NCBI RefSeq assembly: GCF_005938645.2
Contig: NZ_CP042171.1
Coordinates: 4,030,001 to 4,094,000 of the forward strand
Length of the DNA stretch: 64,000 nt
Source of the DNA: Pedobacter sp. KBS0701
GTDB lineage: Bacteria; Bacteroidota; Bacteroidia; Sphingobacteriales; Sphingobacteriaceae
Reading direction: 5' to 3'
Below are positions 45,278 through 53,069 of this stretch, in pieces (position 1 is the first letter of the stretch; every line of letters starts with the position of its first letter). The notes beneath the pieces were generated by a model. The model saw nothing but the letters and a program-made list of their open reading frames with translations. It was not told the origin of the DNA and ran no database searches. A program made the translations under genes and the position numbers.

Positions 45278-46441
45278 TTAATCGATTATAGTTAGCACAT
45301 GTCCGTTCAATTCATATTTTAATCCTGTAAATTGAAGCATACTTAACAACTCTGAGAGTTCTACATCTTTAGATATTGTTCCTGTATAAGATATTTTAGA
45401 AGGCGTTCCTTTAAATACAACCTGAATATCATACCATCGAACCAACTGCCTGGCAATTGCTTTGATCTCCATATCTTTAAAGATGAAAAGATCGTTTCTC
45501 CAGGCCATTACAGCTTCCAAATCGCAATTGTTATTCACGTTTATGCCAAACGGATCTACCAGGGCTTGTTGTCCGGGTTTCAATAGCTGTGAAAATTTAC
45601 CAGATGATAAATGGATACTGCCTTCAATTAACGTTGTTTTCTGCTCGGCCTCATCGTCATAAGCCATTACGTTAAAATGCGTACCCAGTACCCTAATTTC
45701 CGTTCCACCCGATTGTACCTTAAAGGGCTGATTAGGATTCTTGGCCACTTCGAAATATACTTCGCCTGTCATCTGCACAACTCTTTCAGCGCCCTTAAAA
45801 GCAGTTGGGAACCGCAAGCTTGATTTCGCATTTAACCAGGCTTTACTTCCATCAGGCAAAACAACGCTGTATTTCCCACCAAGCGGCGTGGTAATCTTAT
45901 TAAAGCTTATTTTTGAAGATGCAGATCCGGTATGCATTTTATAGCTGAGTTCGCCTTCAGCTGTTTTTACAACACTAACGTTTTGCTGGTCGGCCAGTGC
46001 ACCTATTTTGGCTTCAGTTAATACAACTGAAGATCCATCGTCTAATGTCAAAACCGCCCTGTTACCACCCGGTTTTATATGATTCGATTGATGTAATTTT
46101 GCAGTTTGATTTTGCAGGTGTAGTTGCGAAATATATCTCCAGGTCAGCACCGCTCCCAGAACCACAACGAGTGATGCTGCTGCCCATAACATGGTACTTA
46201 TACGTATTGATTTTTTAGGAAGTGATATTATCTTTTGCTGACCTTTAGTTTGGATATTGAGCAGAATGCGTTCAAAAATTTTATCTTCCACGAGTTTGCG
46301 CTGGTCATCAGAAAGACCGACAAGATCTTCAGGTACCTCATCCATACTATCAAACCATTGATCTACTTCTTTTATTTCACTAACAGTACAATCCCCAGAA
46401 AGATATTTTTTAAGTAGGGAAACGGCTATTGATCTGCCCAT
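45278..46441 (-). CDS. FecR-family anti-sigma factor
   Basis: 387 residues. The N-terminal cytoplasmic part (about 1-80) precedes one membrane helix (about 84-104: MLWAAASLVVVLGAVLTW). A periplasmic FecR domain follows: ITTPLGGKYSVVLPDGSKAW, TAFKGAERVVQMTGEVYFEV and IRVLGTHFNVMAY. A C-terminal STN-like tail ends SYTGTISKDVELSELLSMLQ. It would hold the ECF sigma factor until the SusC STN domain signals. It lies about 115 bases after the sigma gene and 200 bases before susC. Confidence 0.94.
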   Translation of the reverse strand: MGRSIAVSLLKKYLSGDCTVSEIKEVDQWFDSMDEVPEDLVGLSDDQRKLVEDKIFERILLNIQTKGQQKIISLPKKSIRISTMLWAAASLVVVLGAVLTWRYISQLHLQNQTAKLHQSNHIKPGGNRAVLTLDDGSSVVLTEAKIGALADQQNVSVVKTAEGELSYKMHTGSASSKISFNKITTPLGGKYSVVLPDGSKAWLNAKSSLRFPTAFKGAERVVQMTGEVYFEVAKNPNQPFKVQSGGTEIRVLGTHFNVMAYDDEAEQKTTLIEGSIHLSSGKFSQLLKPGQQALVDPFGINVNNNCDLEAVMAWRNDLFIFKDMEIKAIARQLVRWYDIQVVFKGTPSKISYTGTISKDVELSELLSMLQFTGLKYELNGHVLTIID

Positions 46442-46556
46442 GTTGATACGTAGTTATATTTGGTTCGTTAATAGTATAGTCGGGTAGCCTGCCCCTTCCC
46501 CCCAAAAAAAAATAAAAAAAATTTAAAATGCATCCCAGATGTGCGGGCGACTGTAT

Positions 46557-47141
46557 TTAACGGAGTAACCAGGCAAAACCAGAAGCAATCAAAATCACCT
46601 TATAATGCACCCTAAAGTGTTTTAAGGCATTGGTAATATGGTTTTCAACAGTCTTTTCAGACAGTCCCAGTAATTCGGCAATTTCCTTATTAGATTTGTG
46701 CTCTTTTCTGCTGAGTTCAAATACCCTTCTGCATTTGGCGGGTAACTTCGAAATCACTCCGTTGATTCCGTTTTCCAACTCTTTTATAAATATGGTTTCT
46801 TCAGTGGTATTTGTAGCCTCCTGATAACTAAATGAAAGCAGTTCGAGGTAATTGTTCCGGGTAGCCTCCTTAGCCAGATAATCAATAATAGAATAGCGGA
46901 TAGCAGAATGGAGATAAGCCTTTAAAGACCCTGTGATATTTATTTTCTCCCGATTGATCCAGAATGTTGTGAAGAAATTCTGAATAATCTCTTCTGCGGC
47001 TTCTTTAGACCTTAATCTTTTATTGGTAATCAGATATAAATCATACCAATACCTGGTATAAATTTCCTTGAAAGCAACCACTTCGTTCTCTCTCAACATT
47101 ACGATCAGTTCTTCATCAGTATGATTATGTTGGTTGCCCAT
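46557..47141 (-). CDS. ECF-family RNA polymerase sigma factor
   Basis: 194 residues from MGNQHNHTDEELIVML. The open frame extends 15 hydrophobic codons upstream, but a likely promoter -7 element lies inside that extension. Region 2 reads AFKEIYTRYWYDLYLITNKR and FFTTFWINREKI. Region 4 (about residues 120-180) has LPAKCRRVFELSRKEHKSN and EIAELLGLSEKTVENHITNAL. The C-terminus carries a hydrophobic tail (VILIASGFAWLL). It should direct transcription of the PUL under FecR control. Confidence 0.94.
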   Translation of the reverse strand: MGNQHNHTDEELIVMLRENEVVAFKEIYTRYWYDLYLITNKRLRSKEAAEEIIQNFFTTFWINREKINITGSLKAYLHSAIRYSIIDYLAKEATRNNYLELLSFSYQEATNTTEETIFIKELENGINGVISKLPAKCRRVFELSRKEHKSNKEIAELLGLSEKTVENHITNALKHFRVHYKVILIASGFAWLLR

Positions 47142-47171
47142 AGCCAGTAAAATTATAAAAAAAATTGAATC

Positions 47172-47179
47172 CAAAAATA
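47172..47179 (-). promoter_or_regulatory. Candidate -7 element for the sigma-factor gene
   Basis: The minus strand reads TATTTTTG, an exact TAnnTTTG match, about 31 bases upstream of the chosen ATG at 47139-47141. It argues against the longer start at 47186. No clear -33 element. Confidence 0.45.
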
Positions 47180-47186
47180 CGAACAT

Positions 47187-47595
47187 AATGCCAGACCTGA
47201 CGATATATTAAAATGCTGATATTTATGGCATTTTGCTTTGATGATTCTAAAAATCTAACCTATAATCCTGATCCAACCACAATAAAATTTCAACTACTTT
47301 CTGATGCTGATTTAGCAGTGAGGAAGGTGATTATGCCAACGTTCGCATGTAATTAACAGCGTCGATAGGATAGATATTCTTTTCTAAAAAATGGAGGCTG
47401 TGTTTTAAATATAGAATTGTCATCCAGTGAACCATGATTGCTCAGCAAATCTGTCCGGATAGATCTCTCCATTTCGCTGCACTACATCCGATCGCTATCG
47501 GATCGAGATGACGATCATTCTATTAGACTGGATGGAACTCCAGACTCTGTCAATTATAGCCAGTGTCAGATGTTTCCATCTGACACTGGCTATAA
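47187..47595. other. Intergenic region between the two SusC/D loci
   Basis: About 410 bases downstream of the CehA/McbA-like gene and upstream of the sigma gene. It contains the sigma promoter region at its left end, a REP-like palindrome (47417-47515) and a 21-bp-arm hairpin (47552-47597). No gene. Confidence 0.6.
47417..47515. repeat. REP-like imperfect palindrome, inverted orientation
   Basis: Contains AGATCTCTCCATTTCGCTGC and ATCGGATCGAGATGACGATC. It is the reverse complement of the left arm of the copy at 38738-38840 (GATCCGATAGCAATCGGAT, GCAGCGAAATGGAGAGATCT). Confidence 0.7.
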
Positions 47596-47597
47596 TT
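47552..47597. terminator. 21-bp perfect hairpin at the end of the phosphoesterase gene
   Basis: Perfect 21-bp arms (47552-47572 and 47577-47597), core CCAGTGTCAGATG, with the loop TTTC. It overlaps the stop codon of the PHP gene. The T-run is missing, so it may act as a terminator or as an RNA-stabilising stem. Confidence 0.5.
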
Positions 47598-48768
47598 AAA
47601 ATTCAGGATCAAAATTAAAGTAGATCGGATTAGATAGCGCCACCATTTTTTCGCTTAACCCGGCAGACTTTGGCACCTGAGGGTAATCAGTATTTTTACC
47701 TTCAACCGTAACACGGTAATAGGCGCGGCCCTTTAAATCTGGTGTATCGGTAAACTGAAAAGCAGGAACTTCACCGCTAACCTGAAAACTGTTCAGCTTT
47801 GCTCCATTCTTGATTACTGTAACAGTATATTGCTCTTTAGGTAATTTATTGCCAATCAATTGCACCTGAAACTTTATAGGTTTACCCTTTGAAACCGCAT
47901 TATCACCCATCATCATTTCAAACTTACCATTGCCTCCATAATCAGCATAAAACTCAACTCTTGGCGCGAAAGGATTGGAACTTACAGCAGTTTTTCCATG
48001 ATCTAAAGCATCTATAATCGCAGTAAGGCTACGTTGTTTGGCAAAAACCCATGTTGTTGGTGTACCTACATAATTAAATTCTGCCTGATATGTATTTGCA
48101 CTTGGTTTTTCAGCTGCAGTAGGCACACCATGATGGGTATCGCTTCCACCTCTGCCTGTCATCATCCTGCCCGAAGAAAGCATGTCATCCCAAATCATTA
48201 TTGCGTTGGCATTCTTCGGCCAAACAGCCGAATTCCAGACCTCTATAGACTGAACCAAATCGTACGAAAAGCCAAAATTATCTTTTCCGCTGGGATGATT
48301 TGCCGATAAATGGATACCTAAAGATTTTTTAACTTTCCCAATGTTGACGTCACGGGCATCTCTGATATCATAAAGACGTTGATGGTTGTATGGCTTATCA
48401 GAAAATACATTTCCATGTCCCCTGGTTGTTGTCCATTCGGCACCATAAAGCAAAAGCAATGAATCAGATTTAAATTCCGGATCCGCCCAGGTATGGTGAG
48501 CAACATCGCCATTAACATGATTATCATGGTCGGTTATGGCCAGATAATCCATACCAACTGACTTTGAAAAATTAATAATTTTCGCAATCGAATTATTAGA
48601 TGATTCTATACTATGTCTTGAGTGTACATGTAAATCACCCTTTAGCCAAATTCCGTATGTATTTATTATTGCCGGAGGATTTACGGTTTCCTGTGCCTGG
48701 AGATAGCCAGCATTGAGCATTAAAATAAGGCAAATTAAAAAACGAAAATATTTTGATTGAATAGCCAT
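47596..48768 (-). CDS. CehA/McbA-family PHP-domain metallohydrolase (phosphoesterase)
   Basis: 390 residues from MAIQSKYFRFLICLILML, with a cleavable signal ending YLQAQ. The frame opens 16 codons earlier. The PHP domain motifs are KGDLHVHSRHS, ITDHDNH, YGAEWTTT, SANHPSG, IEVWNS and GGSDTHH, which supply metal ligands. CehA/McbA proteins are named for carbaryl esterase, and others of the family are phosphoesterases; a phosphoesterase is the best fit here given the neighbours. A C-terminal beta domain (about 250-390) ends NPIYFNFD. It lies after the alkaline phosphatase gene with a repeat-bearing 213-base gap, and may be in the same operon. Confidence 0.82.
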   Translation of the reverse strand: MAIQSKYFRFLICLILMLNAGYLQAQETVNPPAIINTYGIWLKGDLHVHSRHSIESSNNSIAKIINFSKSVGMDYLAITDHDNHVNGDVAHHTWADPEFKSDSLLLLYGAEWTTTRGHGNVFSDKPYNHQRLYDIRDARDVNIGKVKKSLGIHLSANHPSGKDNFGFSYDLVQSIEVWNSAVWPKNANAIMIWDDMLSSGRMMTGRGGSDTHHGVPTAAEKPSANTYQAEFNYVGTPTTWVFAKQRSLTAIIDALDHGKTAVSSNPFAPRVEFYADYGGNGKFEMMMGDNAVSKGKPIKFQVQLIGNKLPKEQYTVTVIKNGAKLNSFQVSGEVPAFQFTDTPDLKGRAYYRVTVEGKNTDYPQVPKSAGLSEKMVALSNPIYFNFDPEF

Positions 48769-48797
48769 AATCTGGTTTAAAGATAGAATTAAAAAAG

Positions 48798-48951
48798 AAG
48801 CTGTATCAAAAATCAACTTGTTTTGAGTTTTGTTAGGTTGAGCTTAGCCTGTGCTGAGTTTGCCGAAGCATAGAAACGCTTTAAATATTTTTTTTAAAGT
48901 CCTTCGACAGGCTCAGGATGACATTTTGCATTTATGATACAGATACAGCCT
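48798..48951. repeat. Large imperfect palindromic element
   Basis: The outer arms pair CTGTATCA (48801-48808) with TGATACAG (48935-48942). Inside, AGCCTGTGCTGAG faces CCTTCGACAGGCTCAGGATGA. This has the look of an intergenic REP-like or miniature element. It lies between the alkaline phosphatase and PHP genes. Confidence 0.6.
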
Positions 48952-48981
48952 CCTGATTATTTGTTTGCTGCGTAATTAAGA

Positions 48982-50385
48982 TTAAACTTTTACTAAAAAT
49001 GCTTCAGGCATTTCTGCAGCTTTGAGCATGAAATTATGCAGCTCGTAATTTTTAACAAAAGGTTTTAAATTTTCAGATCCCGGACCAAACATCGTTAACT
49101 CAACATAATCTCCGGTATGGTTCATACCCGCCCATTGTACATCAGTATATTTACCCAAAATTTTGCCATACTCATAAAATGGCAGGTTTGATTCATTATA
49201 AAGCTGCCCTGGAACAATATCCTTAAAGTGAACCAATAAAGATTTTACATCTTCTGATTTCATTTCAAAACCTTGATTTTCTTTGATCAAATCAATTATT
49301 TTCTGTTCGCTAAATGATTGATTAAGCTGAGCCAAAAGCCAGGTATTACTGTGTTTGAAGTTTTGAAGGCTATCGAACTTTTTGTTGGCTTCATCAGCAT
49401 AAAACAAACCAGGGTTCGAATTACCATGATCTGTAGTGATGATCACTAAGGTTTCTCCATCTTTTTCAGCAAATTCTATTACTTTTCCAACAGCTTCATC
49501 AAAAGCAAGCTGATCGAAAATTAAACCGCTCAAATCATTTGAATGCGCAGCCCAATCCACTTTACCACCTTCAACCTGTAATGCAAAACCATCTTTATGA
49601 TCTTTCATTAGTTCGATTGCTTTCATGGTCATCTCTGCCAGTGTTGGCGTCGATTTGATGAGTTCCTGGTCGTGTAGACGGTCGATCTCGTAAGGCATGC
49701 CATCTTCTGCAAACAAACCTAAAACAGGCTTTGATTGATCTAAGGCTAACATTTCGGCCCTGTTTTCTGCAACTTTATAACCCTGAATTAAATATTTCGG
49801 AATGAGATTCCCACCTTCCCTTTTCTCACCGAAATATTTATGCCCGCCACCCATCATCACATCGAATTTCAGACCCAGATACATTTCTGCAATAATATCC
49901 TGACCGCCGCGGTTATCAATATTGATGCAAAAACCTGCCGGCGTTGCATGCGTAATGGGCACAGTGGTTACACAACCTACCTTTTTACCTTTTTCTTTAA
50001 ACTTTTGAAGAATCGGTTGAGGCTTTTCTCCTTTCATGCCAACGTTTAGTGATCCGTTTCTAACGCGCATGCCTCCACCCCAGGATGAACTTGCCGCAGC
50101 AGAATCAGTAACCAAAGAACTCGCCGAAGCGGTATCCATCAGCGCTCTTACTGCTTTGTTATCTCTGTAAAGCCCCAACCATTTACTGCTTTTGCCAAAT
50201 ATGCGATTGGAATAGATATCTGCCATATTCAACGTTCCGATACTCATCCCATCACTTACCATCATGATGATGTTTTTCGCCTTTTTACTCCCAACTACTG
50301 GAGAAGCGATTACATCTTTCATACCCACAAAAGGCAAACCTAAACCGGCTAAAAAGCCTCCTTTTAATAACGATCTTCTGTTCAT
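48982..50385 (-). CDS. Tat-exported alkaline phosphatase
   Basis: 467 residues starting at MNRRSLLKGGFLAGLGLPF, a twin-arginine signal. The open frame extends 62 codons upstream into the phospholipase gene, which is unlikely. PhoA-superfamily motifs: MMVSDGMSIG (metal Asp), LVTDSAAASS (nucleophile Ser), ITHATPAGF, QVEGGKVDWAAHSND (Glu, Asp and His), IITTDHGNS and GMNHTGDYV. It removes phosphate from monoesters in the periplasm. The PLC-like gene ends seven bases before it, forming an operon. It provides the phosphate-release step after PLC. Confidence 0.93.
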   Translation of the reverse strand: MNRRSLLKGGFLAGLGLPFVGMKDVIASPVVGSKKAKNIIMMVSDGMSIGTLNMADIYSNRIFGKSSKWLGLYRDNKAVRALMDTASASSLVTDSAAASSSWGGGMRVRNGSLNVGMKGEKPQPILQKFKEKGKKVGCVTTVPITHATPAGFCINIDNRGGQDIIAEMYLGLKFDVMMGGGHKYFGEKREGGNLIPKYLIQGYKVAENRAEMLALDQSKPVLGLFAEDGMPYEIDRLHDQELIKSTPTLAEMTMKAIELMKDHKDGFALQVEGGKVDWAAHSNDLSGLIFDQLAFDEAVGKVIEFAEKDGETLVIITTDHGNSNPGLFYADEANKKFDSLQNFKHSNTWLLAQLNQSFSEQKIIDLIKENQGFEMKSEDVKSLLVHFKDIVPGQLYNESNLPFYEYGKILGKYTDVQWAGMNHTGDYVELTMFGPGSENLKPFVKNYELHNFMLKAAEMPEAFLVKV

Positions 50386-50392
50386 ATCTAAC

Positions 50393-51457
50393 TTACTTTT
50401 TAAATAAAGGGTTCGCTCTAAAGTATTTTCCATCAGCAAAACTGATGGCATAATCTGATTTAAAGTGCGTACTTTTTTTGTAGTAATCTGTTGTAATAAT
50501 CTGGGCGCCCGATTTACAGGCGGCTTCGAAATCACTCCAGTCGTTATTTCTGGCTTGCTTCGTATCCGCATCGGCCCTGGTCCTGATGATGTAACCTTTC
50601 TTCACCAATTCAGGAATTTGCTCATCCTTCGGATTATTTCGAATCATTAAACCTGCTTCAGGCGTTCCCGGGTCTGCATTGGCAAATAGTACGCGACCCT
50701 TAAGTGAAGGATGCCCCTGAATATAGGTGGAGCGCTTTCTGTCTTTAGCGTCCAAAACGAAAAGGAATTTACCTTTGGCCTGACTAAGTTTCGGCCAGTT
50801 CTTGGCCAGCACAGCCTCTTCCAAAGTTTTATATTTGCCTCTCACCTCATCCGGACTTAAAATATGCTCTTTCCCTAAATTTTGAATAATCACAGCATCC
50901 AGTTCATCAAAAGTTTTACTTGTAAAGGGCTCAGGCTGCGTAAATCCTTTACGCTTTATCGAGTCATCTTTAGCTTCTAAAGTGATAAAAACTGGTGTGT
51001 GGTCCGGATTAGCATCTGACCATTTCTTTAATTGCTGTAATGCAATCACAAAAGTTAGTGCCGACGACCTGAAATCTAAATCCGGAACATGAAATACCTT
51101 GAATCCGGGTTTATTCATTTCACCGTCTTTATCGAATGCAGGTTGCCCCTTTACCTGTTCTAAACCTCTGGGATGGGCATATTTACCACCCTTCTCATCA
51201 GCATAAACATCGATTTCGAGATTTCTTAAACCCATATCCAATTGCTCGGGCATCGGAATATGTTCATAATCCAGACTGTTGGCGGCTACCGAATCCTGTG
51301 ATTTAATAACATTGAACAGCGCAGGATTAATGGCTTGCTTATAACTGTTGTGCGAGCCGATAACCTGTATTTGATTGATTGGCAAATCGTCTTTTTTAGT
51401 AATTAAGGCAATTGCAGGTACAACCAGCAATAAACCAAAGCAGGTAATCAGTCTCAT
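50393..51457 (-). CDS. Phosphatidylinositol-specific phospholipase C1-like protein
   Basis: 354 residues with an N-terminal signal or membrane anchor (about 1-20: MRLITCFGLLLVVPAIALI). The PLC-like TIM barrel follows: VIGSHNSYKQ (first catalytic His), LRNLEIDVYAD, FHVPDLDFRS (second His), PVFITLEAKDD, and IIRTRADADT and IITTDYY near the end. The layout matches the Ca2+-dependent PI-PLC-like group (PF16670). It would cut inositol phospholipids or similar phosphodiesters to give soluble phosphate esters. Ten bases after susD and seven before the phosphatase. Confidence 0.88.
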   Translation of the reverse strand: MRLITCFGLLLVVPAIALITKKDDLPINQIQVIGSHNSYKQAINPALFNVIKSQDSVAANSLDYEHIPMPEQLDMGLRNLEIDVYADEKGGKYAHPRGLEQVKGQPAFDKDGEMNKPGFKVFHVPDLDFRSSALTFVIALQQLKKWSDANPDHTPVFITLEAKDDSIKRKGFTQPEPFTSKTFDELDAVIIQNLGKEHILSPDEVRGKYKTLEEAVLAKNWPKLSQAKGKFLFVLDAKDRKRSTYIQGHPSLKGRVLFANADPGTPEAGLMIRNNPKDEQIPELVKKGYIIRTRADADTKQARNNDWSDFEAACKSGAQIITTDYYKKSTHFKSDYAISFADGKYFRANPLFKK

Positions 51458-51467
51458 ATTTTTAATT

Positions 51468-53057
51468 TTAGTAGCCTGGGTTCTGTTTTAAATTTGCATT
51501 CAGTTTCAGCTCATTTGCAGGAATTGGATAAATCCTCCTGGTGATGTCTTTATTCATAAAAAGCACATCATTCGGGAGTGGATATTCAGTTTCAAATTGC
51601 CCGAAACGGATTAAATCATTTCTTCTCCAGGCCTCCCAGCTAAATTCACGCGCTCTTTCATCAAGCAAAGTACTCAAAGTAACCGTTGTTGCGCTTTCAG
51701 CGCCGGCACGGCTTCTTATTTTATTAACTAAAACCAAAGGCGTTTGTAACTCACTGTTAACGGTTGTTGCTGTTGCACCTCTTAATATGGCTTCGGCTTT
51801 CATTAACATGACATCGGCAAGACGTAAAACCGGCATATCGTTTCCGTTTAACCTGGTTGCCTGGATGGCATTTGGATCTGGCCAGTATTTTACTGAGCGG
51901 ACACCTTTTGCCTGATCAGCAACTGTATTACCTAAATCCATCGGTTTACCTGGTTTTAAAATAAGGTCAGGGGTAATCTCAATTTGAGTTGTTGTTCCTG
52001 CAACATAAACAGGTTTGGTTAAATCAGGTTTACGGTTTGCATCCGGCGCATATTGCTTACCAACCAGCCAGAAAGTTGTACGAATATCATTACTTAAGTT
52101 GAAACGGTTGAAATATTCAGGCGTGGTACTCATCGAAATACTAAAACCCACGTTTATTCCATAGGCTGGCGCCAGCGCAGGATAAAAGCCAAATCTGGTG
52201 ATTTGATTTCCTGGAATCTGCTGATCATAAGGAATTGCAAAAATGGTTTCGTTAATCTGCGGACCGTTGTTTACATCGAAAATATCGCTATATTTTGCAT
52301 CCAGACTATAATTGCTGTTTTTCAAAATGTTATCGGCCATGGTAACGGCGTCTGTATATCTTGGTTTGCCGGTATAAACTTCTGCGTTTAAATACATTTT
52401 CTCCAGCAAAGCATAAACCATTGCCTGTGTTGGTCTGCCGTAAACCAAAATCCGGTTGGTGTTATCCTTTACCGGTAATTGAGCAACAATAGCTAAAAGC
52501 TCCTTTTCTATAAATTCGAATACTTTTTCGCGGGTTTGATTTCCAGGAGGCGTACTCACCGGAAAGGCATCTATAATGGGTACGTTTCCATACAAATCCA
52601 TCATAAAGTAATAATACAATGCCCTCATTGCTCTTATTTCAGCTATACTTTTAGCTTTTGAAGCATCAGATGCTACTGATTCAGTTGTAAGATTTATTAA
52701 GCGGTTGCAATTGTTAATACCGCCGAAACCCCACTGCCAGATATCTCTAACATTTGGATGATCAATGGTCCAGGTATGGTAATGCAACTGGCGGTACTGG
52801 CCACCATCATCAAAATTTCCATCACGGGCGGGCAGGATAGCCGCATCGGTAGAAAGTTCCTGCATTCTCCAGTAAGGCACGCCGTACTGTGATGATAAGT
52901 TAGAATACATGGTGCCAAAAAGTGCTGTATAATCTGCAGGGGTATAGGGAAAATTTTCTTTAACGTATTGCGATTCTACATCGACATCTAGCTTGCTGCA
53001 CGACTCCATTACCATCAAACAGGCAAGAATATTAAACAGGATGATAAACTTTTTCAT
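51468..53057 (-). CDS. SusD/RagB-family lipoprotein (locus 2)
   Basis: 529 residues. Lipoprotein signal MKKFIILFNILACLMVMESC (Cys20). SusD features: YTPADYTALFGTMYSNL, the TPR-like helical core with EIRAMRALYYYFMMDLYGNVPI, VLRLADVMLMKAEAILRG, NKIRSRAG, and LDERAREFSWEAWRRNDLIRFG. It is paired with the SusC at 53070-56057 (12 bases apart). In this locus it likely binds a phosphate-bearing ligand rather than a sugar polymer. That ligand is inferred from the enzymes downstream. Confidence 0.94.
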   Translation of the reverse strand: MKKFIILFNILACLMVMESCSKLDVDVESQYVKENFPYTPADYTALFGTMYSNLSSQYGVPYWRMQELSTDAAILPARDGNFDDGGQYRQLHYHTWTIDHPNVRDIWQWGFGGINNCNRLINLTTESVASDASKAKSIAEIRAMRALYYYFMMDLYGNVPIIDAFPVSTPPGNQTREKVFEFIEKELLAIVAQLPVKDNTNRILVYGRPTQAMVYALLEKMYLNAEVYTGKPRYTDAVTMADNILKNSNYSLDAKYSDIFDVNNGPQINETIFAIPYDQQIPGNQITRFGFYPALAPAYGINVGFSISMSTTPEYFNRFNLSNDIRTTFWLVGKQYAPDANRKPDLTKPVYVAGTTTQIEITPDLILKPGKPMDLGNTVADQAKGVRSVKYWPDPNAIQATRLNGNDMPVLRLADVMLMKAEAILRGATATTVNSELQTPLVLVNKIRSRAGAESATTVTLSTLLDERAREFSWEAWRRNDLIRFGQFETEYPLPNDVLFMNKDITRRIYPIPANELKLNANLKQNPGY

Positions 53058-53069
53058 TTTCTTATTTTT

